Positions 36,229 to 46,178 of a stretch of 64,000 nt of DNA are shown piece after piece. The DNA lies in assembly GCF_018882055.1 (NCBI RefSeq), contig NZ_JACVPF010000001.1, forward strand, positions 434,001 through 498,000. Reading direction: 5' to 3'. Below the pieces are notes generated by a model. It did not search any database and had not been told where the DNA came from. It worked only from the letters and a program-made list of their open reading frames with translations. The stretch comes from Polynucleobacter sp. es-MAR-4 (GTDB taxonomy: Bacteria > Pseudomonadota > Gammaproteobacteria > Burkholderiales > Burkholderiaceae). The translations under genes and the position numbers were made by a program. Each line of letters begins with the position of its first letter. Within the stretch, counting starts at the first letter, position 1.

Positions 36229-37065
36229 TTAAACATCACTCATAAAGTCGCCACCACCGCTGTCATCCCACGAGCTTGCGCCACCATCATCCCAAGAGCT
36301 GGCATCACGTACACCAAAGTTTGGATCTAAAGACGCTGGGCCACCAACTTGATTTAAGTTAGGGTTGGAGCCGGCGTTGGAATGGCCATTATCGTGACCA
36401 CCCATGAGGTTGCTTGCCAATGCTTGACCAGCATACATACCGGCACCCAATGCGGCACCAGTTGCAAGACTGCTCATCAAGCCGCTACCCATGCCGCCAG
36501 CTGGGGCACCAGGATACCCAGGAGTACCGGGGCCGCCAGGACCACCGGGATAGCCAGCTGGGCCACCTGGAGTTCCAGGATAACCAGCACTTGGTGCGTT
36601 GTAGACCTGCACTGCTTCAGCCTTACGACGCTTCATCACGATCATGACACCAATTACCAAGATGGCAATCAAACCCCAAAAAATTGGATTGCTAAAAATA
36701 GATGTCTGGCCAGCAGCAGGAATACCTGCGCCGCTTGCTAATTGCACTTGGAGCTTTTGCACAGACTCAGGTTGAGCAAATGGCAAACCAGGGGCTAAGT
36801 TTTGCGCTTTGATGAAATGATTACGCGCCGCTTCTAACTTACCCTCTTTAAGGTAAAGCTCAGAAGCTACGTAGTGCGCTTTGGCGCTATTAGGGTGGTT
36901 TTGCAGAACCTCTTTCATCATGGCATCGGCTTTAGCCATTTGCCCAGATTGCACGGCTTGATATACCTCAGGCAAAGTTGCCTCAGCAAATGCCGCATTG
37001 CTAGTTAGCAGTACCGCCGCTGCGAATACGCCAACGAATAAATGAATTACTTTACGAATTGTCAT
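36229..37065 (-). CDS. TPR membrane protein with Gly/Pro-rich C-terminus
   Basis: Starts MTIRKVIHLFVGVFAAAVLL with a signal sequence ending NAAFA; the AAGGAG lies best before the second of two adjacent ATGs. Residues about 25-100 form TPR-like repeats (NSAKAHYVASELYLKEGKLEAARNHFIKA), a membrane segment lies near 120-140 (IFWGLIAILVIGVMIVM), followed by a PGYPG/PGGPG collagen-like stretch and a tail with ASSWDD twice. About 278 residues. No defined function; a membrane-anchored scaffold is inference. Confidence 0.8.
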   Translation of the reverse strand: MTIRKVIHLFVGVFAAAVLLTSNAAFAEATLPEVYQAVQSGQMAKADAMMKEVLQNHPNSAKAHYVASELYLKEGKLEAARNHFIKAQNLAPGLPFAQPESVQKLQVQLASGAGIPAAGQTSIFSNPIFWGLIAILVIGVMIVMKRRKAEAVQVYNAPSAGYPGTPGGPAGYPGGPGGPGTPGYPGAPAGGMGSGLMSSLATGAALGAGMYAGQALASNLMGGHDNGHSNAGSNPNLNQVGGPASLDPNFGVRDASSWDDGGASSWDDSGGGDFMSDV

Positions 37066-37176
37066 CATGACTCCTTGTAGGATGTTTCGTGTGAATTTCA
37101 TTATCCCTAGTTTGGGGATTATTGCTATTCCCTACATATATAGGGTCTTTTAGGGGGATTTCAAGGGGTTTGTAGA

Positions 37177-40100
37177 CTAGCTCATTTCCTTGAGCTCACC
37201 CTTGGCGGAGATTAAATACGCCTTAGCAGGCTTGTCCGGACGTATTCTGGTTAGCTCTTGTTTGTAGTTATTGAGTTGCGCACGGTATTTACTATGCGCC
37301 TCGCTACCCGCTTCAGGGATGGTGAGCTTGTAATCAAGAATAGCCAAGTGATCATCAAACTCCACTAGGCGATCCAAGCGGAAGCTTCTGCCATCTAGGC
37401 TCACAACATCAATCTCATTCCAGGCCTGCACCCACTGATTTGCTGTGAGGTATGGCTGGAGTTCTTGGGTATTCAGAACGGTGTTTGCCTGGTCCAATGC
37501 TTTGCTTGCCAACTCATGACCAATACCAAGCCAGCGGGCTATTTGATCCGCACTCATCGGTTCAGGACTTGTTGCACCAGTTTGATGGGCGAGATGCTCG
37601 AGTAAACGATGAAAGTGCACGCCCTCTTCCAATATTTTGGAGTTATCGGGTGCACTGTCATCGCCCTGAAAGACTTCGAGAGTCATACCGCTTTCAATAT
37701 CTTTAAGCTGCTGCTCGTGACTCACCTTAGCGGCACCCCAGGAAAGCTCAAAGTCATCCATCATGAAACCCGTCGGATTATTTGGCTTTTGGCTTGTTGG
37801 TGCTGGGCTTATGTTGGTTGGTGGTGTGAATTGATCTTCGAGGGTGGCTAACTGACCTAGCATTGCCCTGCCATACCAAGACTTCTCATCTAGACCTGTA
37901 GGATTTTTTGCGGTGGGTGCTTTTGCCACACCACTAATCCAAAGCCCCTGCTTTGCTCTAGTCATTGCTACGTAGAGCAGATTCCAGTTCTCGTTCTTAC
38001 CAATCAGTAGCTCACGTTCACGCACTTCTCTACGCGGATTGGTTAAGGTGGCCGAGGTATACATTGACAAATGACTAGGGCTTTCGTTCTCGGGCGGCCA
38101 ATCCAATAAGACGCCGCGATGATCTGCCTTGCCTTCAGTATGGTTAGCGTCCAACATGATGACAAATGGCGACTCCAAGCCTTTTGCTCCATGAATCGTC
38201 ATCATGCGTACTCGCTTATGCTTATCTTCCTCAGATAACTCACTCTCTTCATCGAGCTCAACGAGATCCACCTCCGCCTCAACATCACCCTCATCTGGAG
38301 TTTCATCATCGTCGCCACGGCGGATAGTATTGATCTCCTCAATAAAGCGACCCAGACTTGGGTAACGGCCACCATCTTGATTCAGTGCCAACTCCAGGAA
38401 GGCATCGAGGTTTGCTAAGACTTGTGCGCGGGCAATCTCTTGGGAAGCGCTTGCGTATTTAATGCGCAAATCACTTTCTTGATAAATGCGATCGAGCAAG
38501 TCATGCACTGGCAAGCGCTCACCTAGCATGCGCCAATGCTCCAAATAACGTGCCGCCTGCATCAGACTTACATCGGGACTATCTTGCAATGCATCCCACC
38601 AAGAGCGGTATTGATTCGATGCCATTGATTTGCTGAGAGCCTGCATTTGGCTTTCGGTAAATGCAAAGATCGGGCTTCTTAACACCTGCGCGAGTGGTAA
38701 ATCATGGCGCGGCGTTACCAAGACCGTTAAGAGCGCAATGAGATCATCAACTTCTAGAGTATTGAGCAATCCACCCAGTCTTGAACTCTCGAATGCTAAA
38801 CCCGCCTCACGCAGGGCGCGCTCAAATTGCGGAAGATACTTGCGGCGTTTAACCAATAATAAGAAATCACTCTCTCTAGCCTTGCGCCAGACTTCTTTAC
38901 CATTGATACGATCGGCTACAGGGCGCGTCTCGATGAGGTACTGGATCAATGCGCTGACCTGCTGTCCCTCAACGTAGCGCTGAGTGACATCAGCAGTTTG
39001 TCGCGCATCCACAATCGCCTCTTCAAAGGCGTTGCCGGCTCTTTGCTCCAACTCTTCAGCTTCGTATTTCACTAAAGGCAATAAATAGGCTTCACCCTCA
39101 TTTGAGTATTGCGTATTAGCAGCACTTCCTGCCGGCGCTTTCCACAAAGTATTTTGCGCGGTAAATGGATATGCCTGCGGCAATTGCTCAGTGCCAAAGA
39201 TCTGATTTACTGCTTCGTTAATTTTTAGAGCATTGCGGCGGGTGGTGTTCTGATTTAATGAGGCCGCGTTCATTTCTTTTACTAAAAAAGCCTGCGCATC
39301 ATTAAATAATCTCGGATCAGCCCGACGGAATCGGTAAATCGATTGCTTAGGATCCCCTACGATAAAGACGGTAGGCTTAGATTCATCCTGACCATAACCT
39401 TCTAGCCATGCTCGCAGAATCTGCCACTGCAAGGGATTGGTGTCCTGGAACTCATCCACCAGAATATGTTTGTACTTCGCATCCAGTCGAGACTGTAAAT
39501 AGGCCGCATTAGCAGAATCTGCCATTAGTTGACTGACACCAATCTCCAGATCATCAAAGTCCCGCACACGCATAGACTCTTTAGTCGTATTTACGTGATC
39601 CAACATTGCGGCACTCATTGCGAACCAGGCTTCATTCAGGGCGTAGGCTTCTTGCTCCTTTTTCCAGGCAACAAATTCTAGGAATGCTGTTGCCCAAGCT
39701 TGCTTATAAGTCACATGCTCTAGCTCGCGATCTTGCTCACCCTCTTTTTTGAGATATTTCTTGAGGTCGCCTGCGGCTTTGTCATTCGAGGTGCGATTGC
39801 TGTCGTCTTGAGTCAAAAATACTGACTGCAGTGCGGAAGCCATCTCCATCACATCACCACCACTAGCCTTGAGATTGATGGCGGTTTGAATAATCGGCGC
39901 ATAGGCCATTTCTGTGGCGCTACTATTACTAAAGCAGCGATGTAGAAACTCCAAATCTGCCTTAGCGTTGATGGCATCCCAAACCAAGTTGAGCGGATTA
40001 TCGATCTTCAGTCTGGGCAAATCTGCTTTGAGTTTCTCGATGGGTGTAGTGCCATGAGCTTTACATGCTTGCGAGAAAAATACCCAAGCGCCTCTTTGTT

Positions 40101-40701
40101 TGAAGAGACTGTAATTGCTCATCAGGAACTTCTGGGTTTCACTTGCACCCAGCGCCTTTAGCAAGGTGTCGTAGTGCACTTGGATACCGTCAGGCAAATT
40201 ACCCCACCAATCATCTAGACACTCTTCCTGCAATCGCTTCGCGTCTTCTCGCAAGCTAAAGCCCGGCTGTATGCCAGCTGAAATTGGCGCTGCACCTAAG
40301 AGTCTGCCAAACCAGCCATGGAAGGTATCAATCACAATGCCTTGTGGGTTTGCGAGAACTTTGGCATAGAGGGATTTGGCAGTAGGCAGCAATGCCTTAG
40401 CTTCATCAGCACTCAGACCGCGCTCAGTTAAATGCCCAATAAGTTGTTCCTCACTCGATTGAGAAAACTCCTCTAGCAGGCGATAAAGACGATCACGCAT
40501 CTCTTGAGCCGCTTTACGAGTAAAAGTGAGTGCGAGGATTTCTTGAGGCTTTGCTCCCGCCAACAGGAGGCGAACCATTCGGGTGACTAATAGCCAAGTC
40601 TTACCGCTACCCGCACAAGCGGATACGATGACTGAACGATTGGGATCGCAAGCAATATCAACTGGGAACGTAGACTTACTCAACACATCCCCTTTCTGCA
40701 A
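37177..40701 (-). CDS. addA: AddA-type helicase-nuclease (UvrD family)
   Basis: 1,174 residues: Walker A ACAGSGKTW (30-36), motif II VDEFQDTNPLQW near 415, further helicase motifs such as MTIHGAKGLE and LLYVAMTRAK, and a C-terminal RecB-like nuclease with the LVEFDDHLAILDYKL core (catalytic Asp and Lys). With the upstream gene it forms the AddAB complex that resects double-strand breaks for RecA. Start overlaps the addB end by 22 bp, so both are co-translated. Confidence 0.93.
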   Translation of the reverse strand: MQKGDVLSKSTFPVDIACDPNRSVIVSACAGSGKTWLLVTRMVRLLLAGAKPQEILALTFTRKAAQEMRDRLYRLLEEFSQSSEEQLIGHLTERGLSADEAKALLPTAKSLYAKVLANPQGIVIDTFHGWFGRLLGAAPISAGIQPGFSLREDAKRLQEECLDDWWGNLPDGIQVHYDTLLKALGASETQKFLMSNYSLFKQRGAWVFFSQACKAHGTTPIEKLKADLPRLKIDNPLNLVWDAINAKADLEFLHRCFSNSSATEMAYAPIIQTAINLKASGGDVMEMASALQSVFLTQDDSNRTSNDKAAGDLKKYLKKEGEQDRELEHVTYKQAWATAFLEFVAWKKEQEAYALNEAWFAMSAAMLDHVNTTKESMRVRDFDDLEIGVSQLMADSANAAYLQSRLDAKYKHILVDEFQDTNPLQWQILRAWLEGYGQDESKPTVFIVGDPKQSIYRFRRADPRLFNDAQAFLVKEMNAASLNQNTTRRNALKINEAVNQIFGTEQLPQAYPFTAQNTLWKAPAGSAANTQYSNEGEAYLLPLVKYEAEELEQRAGNAFEEAIVDARQTADVTQRYVEGQQVSALIQYLIETRPVADRINGKEVWRKARESDFLLLVKRRKYLPQFERALREAGLAFESSRLGGLLNTLEVDDLIALLTVLVTPRHDLPLAQVLRSPIFAFTESQMQALSKSMASNQYRSWWDALQDSPDVSLMQAARYLEHWRMLGERLPVHDLLDRIYQESDLRIKYASASQEIARAQVLANLDAFLELALNQDGGRYPSLGRFIEEINTIRRGDDDETPDEGDVEAEVDLVELDEESELSEEDKHKRVRMMTIHGAKGLESPFVIMLDANHTEGKADHRGVLLDWPPENESPSHLSMYTSATLTNPRREVRERELLIGKNENWNLLYVAMTRAKQGLWISGVAKAPTAKNPTGLDEKSWYGRAMLGQLATLEDQFTPPTNISPAPTSQKPNNPTGFMMDDFELSWGAAKVSHEQQLKDIESGMTLEVFQGDDSAPDNSKILEEGVHFHRLLEHLAHQTGATSPEPMSADQIARWLGIGHELASKALDQANTVLNTQELQPYLTANQWVQAWNEIDVVSLDGRSFRLDRLVEFDDHLAILDYKLTIPEAGSEAHSKYRAQLNNYKQELTRIRPDKPAKAYLISAKGELKEMS

Positions 40702-43664
40702 ATACCCCTAGCTTCGCAATACTGGCAAACGCTATCAGGTGCAAATGCTTTGAGAGGCTTTCCGGACCAAAGTGATTCCACATCTTCAGTAATTTGCTCA
40801 GAAAATTCTTGCATGAGTTCTGGCATTTCTGAAATGACTACAGAACGCTCAGCCTCATCCCCACCTTTTTTTACGTCGGCCTTTAAAGCAACCCACTCGG
40901 CTGCATTGACTGCGCGCCCGGGGATTTTCTTGCTCTCATTAGAAGCTCTGGCATAGATTAATAGCTGTGGATCATCCAACACCACTTCAGAGCGCCACTC
41001 AACTTTAGTGAGGCTCTGATTTTTATAGTCAATCACTGATGCAGCCTTAGGGTCATGAACGCTTACATCAAAGCGGTCCGCATAGCCCTCAATACGAATA
41101 TGACGCTCATTGCCATCTACATCAGTGAATGGCAGATCAAAGCCGACCTTTACTTCAGCGTCGTAGAACTGCCAACCTTGACTCTCACGATCCAACTGCC
41201 ACTGAATAAAACTCGGGATTTGCTTTTGCCAATCTCTCAAAACTCCCAAGACTCTGGCGTCACCCTCAATTAAACGCTTGAAGACCTGCTCAGAGATCAG
41301 TGTTAACTGTTCCCGCATCCAAGTACGACGTAATTCTGGATCGGTATTAATTGGCGAGGAGGATTTTTGCGCCTCGCTTTTCATAGCGTGATAGAAATTG
41401 CGCAAGATCTTGTGCAAAGTTTGACCAGCCAGCGAGGCATCAAAGCCCTCTTCAAAGCCTTTGAGTTTCCGTAGACCCAGCAGACTGCGCACATAGTAGC
41501 GATATGGACAGTCACGTAATGCTTTGTAAGCACTCGGACTCATCGAGACTGGCATTGGTAAATCTGAATCCAATGTTGCGGTAGCCATCTGTGATGGGGC
41601 TGCTATACCACTGCGAGGTGCAAATAGATTAGTGGCATTTTGTACTTGCCATTCCGGTAAATCTATCTGGAGTCTCTGAATCCAGGCGGATGGCCTTAGT
41701 GGCTCCCCACTCTTGCTCTTGCTTTGCCAAAGGAGATTAACACTAGGAAATGAGATGAGTAGCTGAGATAAATCTCGTGCCTGCTGAATAAATTGAGCCT
41801 CAATACTAGATCCACCTAAGAGTCGATTTAAAGCATCCGAGAAAAATAATGGTGGCTCAGAAAATGCAGGGAGTTGCTGCTCATCACAACCTACCATGAC
41901 TACAGATTCAAATTCTCTAAAGCGGGTGGAGCTCAATGGCAAGATGCTCAAAGTAGCTTCTGCGCTTATGCCCTTCTCTTCATAAGAAGATTCTTCAATC
42001 ACCGTCTTTAATAAACTCAACCACTCATTGAGGCGCATCGCTATTTGCTGATGCTCTGCATCAAAATCAAATGTTTCCAAGAGCTCAATCAATTGTTTGC
42101 CAGCGGAATCTTTTTCTAAACCCTGGGTCATTCCCATTTGAATCAGATCATCCATCAGGTATTGATGAGCAACAGCGCAGTTAATTTTGATTCCGCGCCA
42201 GCGATTCAATCGTCCACGAATGTTTTGTAGAAGCTCTAGTAGCAGCGGATTGGGTGCAGCTGAACCGTGAGAAACCGATGCCTCAATCGCCATATGAAAA
42301 GTTTCCCAGCCAGATTTAGCCTGGCTAGCAATCAAAATATCTTCGAGCTCTGCCACTAATCCATTTAAAGATTCTGCGTCACGCACAATGCTGGAACTAA
42401 GGCACTTTCCAAGATCTAAAAATGGATTTTGCAAAAACTCCAATAGGTCAGCAGCACTCGGACCCTCTGGCGGTGCACGCAATAACTCTAACCAACTATT
42501 GAGTGCCGCTGCCGCTCTGGTGGTGGATAACTTCCAACCCGTTTCATCTTGAATCTTGAGGGATGGGCCTAGACGTGCCAGCAATGCACGTGCCCTTCTG
42601 GCAACGAGACGGTCTTGCGCTACTAGGGCGATATTAGTTTTGCCCTCTATTAATTGTTGCTCAATGGTTTTAGCTGTTGCCCATGCTAACTCTTCAAATC
42701 GTTTAGCGGCAGTCAAATGCCAATGCTCTGGATTCGCGTAATCGATATTGCTTTGAATTGCCTGCAGCTTTTTCTCTTCGGGCATCTGAGGGCTTAATGC
42801 TTCCGCCCAGAGTGCAACTGAGTCCCAGTTCATCGTTACTTCAACTGCTGGGGCGTACTGTGCATAGTCCGCTAAATATCCTTGGATAAGCTGCTTCTCA
42901 ATCGGAGTTGGGTCTGCAGTCTCTACCCAAATCAAAGGTCTTGTGCTTGCTTGTGAAGTTTTTTTGGCAGCCTCGAGATGGGCGGCCATAGCAAATTGTT
43001 TTCTGAAAGCAGGATTGCTTGGACTGGTGATGTATCTCCAAAATGTCAGTAGCACTTGCGCTTCTTGATCCACTACTTTTCTAGCTAGCGCTGGATATGC
43101 CTGACCAATAGTGCGATCCAATAATGGTTCAAGGGTCTCAATCCAAGATTGGGTATTTTGAGTGGATACTTCTTCTTGATTGCTAATCAGCTGATGCAGC
43201 TCTTGCTGAAGACTGGGTGCTATGGAATTGGATAAGGTATCGCAGGCCGCAATGATGGCTTGTGCCAAACCCCATGACCCTGCTTCGGTTTCTGCTTTAA
43301 ACCAAGCTTGCAATTGTTTGTGTTTGCGCAGAGTTGCATATACAGACAACCAACGCTCTAGATCGGCTTGTTTCTTAGGAAACTTCCATGCGCCTGGTGC
43401 TGCTTCCAGCCAATCATTAAAACTCATGACTTGCGGCAGGAAAGTAATCTGATTTGGCAGATTGCTTGGACGGTACTTTTCTAGGGCGGCTCTCACCCCC
43501 ATTAATGGGCCTGCCGTACTCAGCACCACCAAGGGGCGCTGGTTCGTTTGCACCGCACAACTCCAAATACCCTCGGCGAGCGACTTCAGAGCACTGGCAC
43601 TAGGTGCTATTGCCCAAGCATGTGGCTGCTTTTGATCATTCAGGATTGGAAATGGGTGCGGCAT
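40680..43664 (-). CDS. addB: AddB-type nuclease subunit with Fe-S cluster
   Basis: 994 residues. Weak helicase-like first half, then a C-terminal PD-(D/E)xK nuclease (SVIDYKNQSL) flanked by the cluster cysteines: one in ALRDCPYRYYV (about residue 745) and three at 980, 983 and 989 (CQYCEARGIC), as in B. subtilis AddB. The protein ends with a further Cys at 994. This beta-type AddB lacks a clear Walker A. It replaces RecBCD in this lineage. Confidence 0.9.
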   Translation of the reverse strand: MPHPFPILNDQKQPHAWAIAPSASALKSLAEGIWSCAVQTNQRPLVVLSTAGPLMGVRAALEKYRPSNLPNQITFLPQVMSFNDWLEAAPGAWKFPKKQADLERWLSVYATLRKHKQLQAWFKAETEAGSWGLAQAIIAACDTLSNSIAPSLQQELHQLISNQEEVSTQNTQSWIETLEPLLDRTIGQAYPALARKVVDQEAQVLLTFWRYITSPSNPAFRKQFAMAAHLEAAKKTSQASTRPLIWVETADPTPIEKQLIQGYLADYAQYAPAVEVTMNWDSVALWAEALSPQMPEEKKLQAIQSNIDYANPEHWHLTAAKRFEELAWATAKTIEQQLIEGKTNIALVAQDRLVARRARALLARLGPSLKIQDETGWKLSTTRAAAALNSWLELLRAPPEGPSAADLLEFLQNPFLDLGKCLSSSIVRDAESLNGLVAELEDILIASQAKSGWETFHMAIEASVSHGSAAPNPLLLELLQNIRGRLNRWRGIKINCAVAHQYLMDDLIQMGMTQGLEKDSAGKQLIELLETFDFDAEHQQIAMRLNEWLSLLKTVIEESSYEEKGISAEATLSILPLSSTRFREFESVVMVGCDEQQLPAFSEPPLFFSDALNRLLGGSSIEAQFIQQARDLSQLLISFPSVNLLWQSKSKSGEPLRPSAWIQRLQIDLPEWQVQNATNLFAPRSGIAAPSQMATATLDSDLPMPVSMSPSAYKALRDCPYRYYVRSLLGLRKLKGFEEGFDASLAGQTLHKILRNFYHAMKSEAQKSSSPINTDPELRRTWMREQLTLISEQVFKRLIEGDARVLGVLRDWQKQIPSFIQWQLDRESQGWQFYDAEVKVGFDLPFTDVDGNERHIRIEGYADRFDVSVHDPKAASVIDYKNQSLTKVEWRSEVVLDDPQLLIYARASNESKKIPGRAVNAAEWVALKADVKKGGDEAERSVVISEMPELMQEFSEQITEDVESLWSGKPLKAFAPDSVCQYCEARGICRKGMC

Positions 43665-43782
43665 TGAGGGTGGTTCTGGGGCTGGTTTTTTAGTATTTAG
43701 GCAGAAAGTGTGGCTTATTGCTAATATAAGCGTTGTAGCGCAATAACTATATAAAACTAAATAGACTAATTAAGGAATTTTC

Positions 43783-44109
43783 ATGAGTGCCGGCATCAAA
43801 TATGTAACTGACGCTTCTTTCGAGCAAGACGTTCTCAAGTCCGATAAACCTGTTCTCCTCGACTTCTGGGCTGAGTGGTGTGGTCCTTGCAAGATGATCG
43901 GCCCTATCCTTGAAGAGCTGGCTGGCGAATACGGTGACAAGATCCAAATCGCTAAGATGAACGTGGACGAGAACCAAGGCGTTCCTGCCCAGTTCAATAT
44001 TCGCGGCATCCCTACATTGATCCTCTTTAAGAACGGCACTGTTGCTGCTCAAAAAGTAGGCGCTTTGGCTAAATCCCAGTTGACTGCGTTTATTGATAGT
44101 CATCTGTAA
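43783..44109 (+). CDS. trxA: Thioredoxin
   Basis: 108 residues, cytoplasmic dithiol reductase. Active site WCGPC at Cys33-Cys36, cis-Pro in [10 protein letters not shown], and the C-terminal helix are all present. It has an AAGGAATTTTC ribosome site and its own terminator, and precedes rho as in many Proteobacteria. Confidence 0.96.
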   Translation: MSAGIKYVTDASFEQDVLKSDKPVLLDFWAEWCGPCKMIGPILEELAGEYGDKIQIAKMNVDENQGVPAQFNIRGIPTLILFKNGTVAAQKVGALAKSQLTAFIDSHL

Positions 44110-44121
44110 ATAGTCTTAGAT

Positions 44122-44152
44122 CACAGGTTCACTGGGTGAGCCTGTGGTTTTC
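44122..44152 (+). terminator. Intrinsic terminator of thioredoxin gene
   Basis: CACAGGTTCA pairs with TGAGCCTGTG (one G-U) around a 5-nt loop, then GGTTTT. Placed 12 bp after the trxA stop. Confidence 0.75.
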
Positions 44153-44204
44153 AGCAGTTTTTAGTGTAGTATCTATTTCAACGCACTTTCAGTGCCCCGA
44201 TTTC

Positions 44205-44328
44205 TAGCAATTTCCCCCCCTTCATTTAGCAAATACTCCCAAATTCTGTTTTTCCAATCTGTCTGATGTCCATCTAGACAGCGATATCCCAAAACACATC
44301 TACATCCTTATCTACACCCGAGAACCAC
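44205..44328 (+). promoter_or_regulatory. C-rich, G-poor leader of rho (candidate rut region)
   Basis: The 120 nt before rho are very poor in G and rich in C and pyrimidines, with many YC dinucleotides and a run of seven C near 44,215. This is the composition Rho binds, and rho is autoregulated by attenuation in its leader in E. coli. No leader peptide with a good ribosome site is visible. Confidence 0.6.
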
Positions 44329-45591
44329 ATGCAATTATCTGAACTCAAAGTACTCCACGTATCCGCCCTGCTTGAAATGGCAGCTAGCCTAGAGATTGAA
44401 AATACGCAACGTATGCGCAAACAAGAGTTGATGTTTGCCATCCTGAAAAAGCGCGCTAAAGAAGGTGAATCTGTTTTCGGCGACGGCACTTTGGAAGTAT
44501 TGCCTGACGGCTTTGGTTTCTTGCGCTCCCCAGATGCCTCTTATATGGCATCTCCGGACGATATCTATATCTCCCCTGCGCAGATCCGCCGCTTTAACCT
44601 GCACACTGGTGACAGCGTTGAGGGCGAGGTTCGTACCCCTAAAGATGGCGAGCGTTACTTTGCATTGGTTAAGGTAGACAAGATCAACGGCTTGCCTCCT
44701 GAGGCTTTAAAGAACCGCATCATGTTCGAGAACTTAACGCCTTTGCACCCAAATCGCGTTGTTCAATTAGAGCGTGACATCAAAGCTGAAGAGAATTTAA
44801 CGGGCCGCATCATCGACATGATCTCCCCAATTGGCTATGGCCAGCGTGGCTTGATCGTGTCTTCACCTAAATCCGGTAAGACTGTGATGATGCAGCACAT
44901 CGCTCATGCGATTTCTGCGAACAATCCAGATGCAATCTTGATCGTATTGCTGGTGGATGAGCGTCCTGAAGAAGTTACTGAAATGCAGCGGTCTGTTCGT
45001 GGTGAAGTAGTTGCCTCTACATTTGATGAGCCAGCTGTGCGTCACGTTCAAGTTGCCGAAATGGTGATTGAAAAGGCTAAGCGTTTAGTTGAGATGAAAA
45101 AAGACGTCATCATCTTGCTTGACTCGATTACCCGCCTTGCTCGTGCTTACAACACCGTCATCCCTTCATCTGGAAAGGTACTCTCCGGCGGTGTGGATGC
45201 AAACGCATTACAACGTCCAAAACGTTTCTTCGGTGCTGCACGTAACGTTGAAGAAGGTGGCTCACTCACCATCATCGCTACTGCCTTGATTGAAACTGGT
45301 AGCCGTATGGATGACCTCATCTACGAAGAGTTCAAAGGTACCGGCAATATGGAAGTTCACCTTGAGCGTCGCCTTGCTGAGCGTCGTGTTTACCCATCGA
45401 TCAACCTCAACAAGTCTGGCACCCGCCGCGAAGAGTTGCTGGTTAAAGCTGAAAACCTCCAGAAAATCTGGGTTTTACGTAAATTATTGGCCGATATGGA
45501 CGATATTGAGGCGATGAACTTTATCGTTGATAAGCTCAAATCCACCAAAAATAACGGTGAATTCTTCGATTTAATGCGTAAGGGTGGCTAA
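44329..45591 (+). CDS. rho: Transcription termination factor Rho
   Basis: RNA-dependent hexameric ATPase. 420 residues with the RNA-binding domain ([19 protein letters not shown], the FGFLR primary-site residues), Walker [11 protein letters not shown], Walker [18 protein letters not shown]- and R-loops. Typical length. Weak ribosome site, consistent with regulation by its leader. Confidence 0.97.
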   Translation: MQLSELKVLHVSALLEMAASLEIENTQRMRKQELMFAILKKRAKEGESVFGDGTLEVLPDGFGFLRSPDASYMASPDDIYISPAQIRRFNLHTGDSVEGEVRTPKDGERYFALVKVDKINGLPPEALKNRIMFENLTPLHPNRVVQLERDIKAEENLTGRIIDMISPIGYGQRGLIVSSPKSGKTVMMQHIAHAISANNPDAILIVLLVDERPEEVTEMQRSVRGEVVASTFDEPAVRHVQVAEMVIEKAKRLVEMKKDVIILLDSITRLARAYNTVIPSSGKVLSGGVDANALQRPKRFFGAARNVEEGGSLTIIATALIETGSRMDDLIYEEFKGTGNMEVHLERRLAERRVYPSINLNKSGTRREELLVKAENLQKIWVLRKLLADMDDIEAMNFIVDKLKSTKNNGEFFDLMRKGG

Positions 45592-45607
45592 TTTAGGCTC
45601 TCAGAGT

Positions 45608-45659
45608 CGGTAAAAGTGGGCTTTGTTGTTGATTTCATGGCATAATTTCGCTTTTACCG
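45608..45659 (+). promoter_or_regulatory. 9-bp inverted repeat in the rpmE2 leader
   Basis: CGGTAAAAG (45608-45616) pairs with CTTTTACCG (45651-45659) across 34 nt, in the leader before the L31 gene and after rho. It may be an autoregulatory structure of the ribosomal protein gene or mark a rho-dependent end. Confidence 0.5.
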
Positions 45660-45736
45660 CTTTAATAATTTGCATTTAACTGGGTAAGTATTTGGGTCTT
45701 TGGACTTAAACGGCTGCCTGCTAATAGGACTTAATA

Positions 45737-46081
45737 ATGAAACCTGGCATTCACCCCGAATATCGTGAAATCGTCTTTGTAGACGTTTCTAATAACTTCA
45801 GCTTCAAGACTCGCTCCACTATGTCTACTAAAGAGACAATCAAGTGGGAAGATGGCAATGAATATCCATTAGCCAAGATCGAGACTTCATCTGAGTCACA
45901 CCCTTTCTACACTGGCACCCAGAAGATTATGGATACTGCTGGTCGTGTTGAGAAATTCCGTCAGAAATTCGGTACTAAAGCTGTTGCTAAAGCTTCCGGT
46001 GATGGCGCTGCTAAAACAGCTGAGAAAAAAGCTGCTGCTGCAGAAGCTAAAGCTGCTGAAAAGCCAGCTAAGAAGAAGTAA
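45737..46081 (+). CDS. rpmE2: Ribosomal protein L31 type B, with basic tail
   Basis: 114 residues. The first 80 match bL31 type B ([27 protein letters not shown]...[11 protein letters not shown]); it lacks the Cys zinc ligands, so it is the zinc-free C- form. The C-terminal 30 residues are an Ala/Lys-rich extension ([20 protein letters not shown]), uncommon in length. Start ATG follows TAATAGGACTTAATA. Confidence 0.93.
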   Translation: MKPGIHPEYREIVFVDVSNNFSFKTRSTMSTKETIKWEDGNEYPLAKIETSSESHPFYTGTQKIMDTAGRVEKFRQKFGTKAVAKASGDGAAKTAEKKAAAAEAKAAEKPAKKK

Positions 46082-46140
46082 TAGGCTTACTCTCCAAAGG
46101 GGCTGGGTAATTACTACTCACCCTCCCCTGCGAGATAATC

Positions 46141-46167
46141 AAGGCAGCGTTTGCTGCCTTTTTTATT
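46141..46167 (+). terminator. Intrinsic terminator after rpmE2
   Basis: AAGGCAGC/GCTGCCTT around GTTT, followed by TTTTATT; strong. The next gene begins 12 bp later. Confidence 0.88.
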
Positions 46168-46178
46168 GCTAGTTTTAT

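Noticed and set aside
36382..36741. Plus-strand frame of 119 residues opposite the TPR protein
   Set aside because: Antisense shadow of the Gly/Pro-rich repeat region.
43747..44103. Minus-strand frames antisense to thioredoxin
   Set aside because: Typical mirror frames of a conserved gene on the plus strand.
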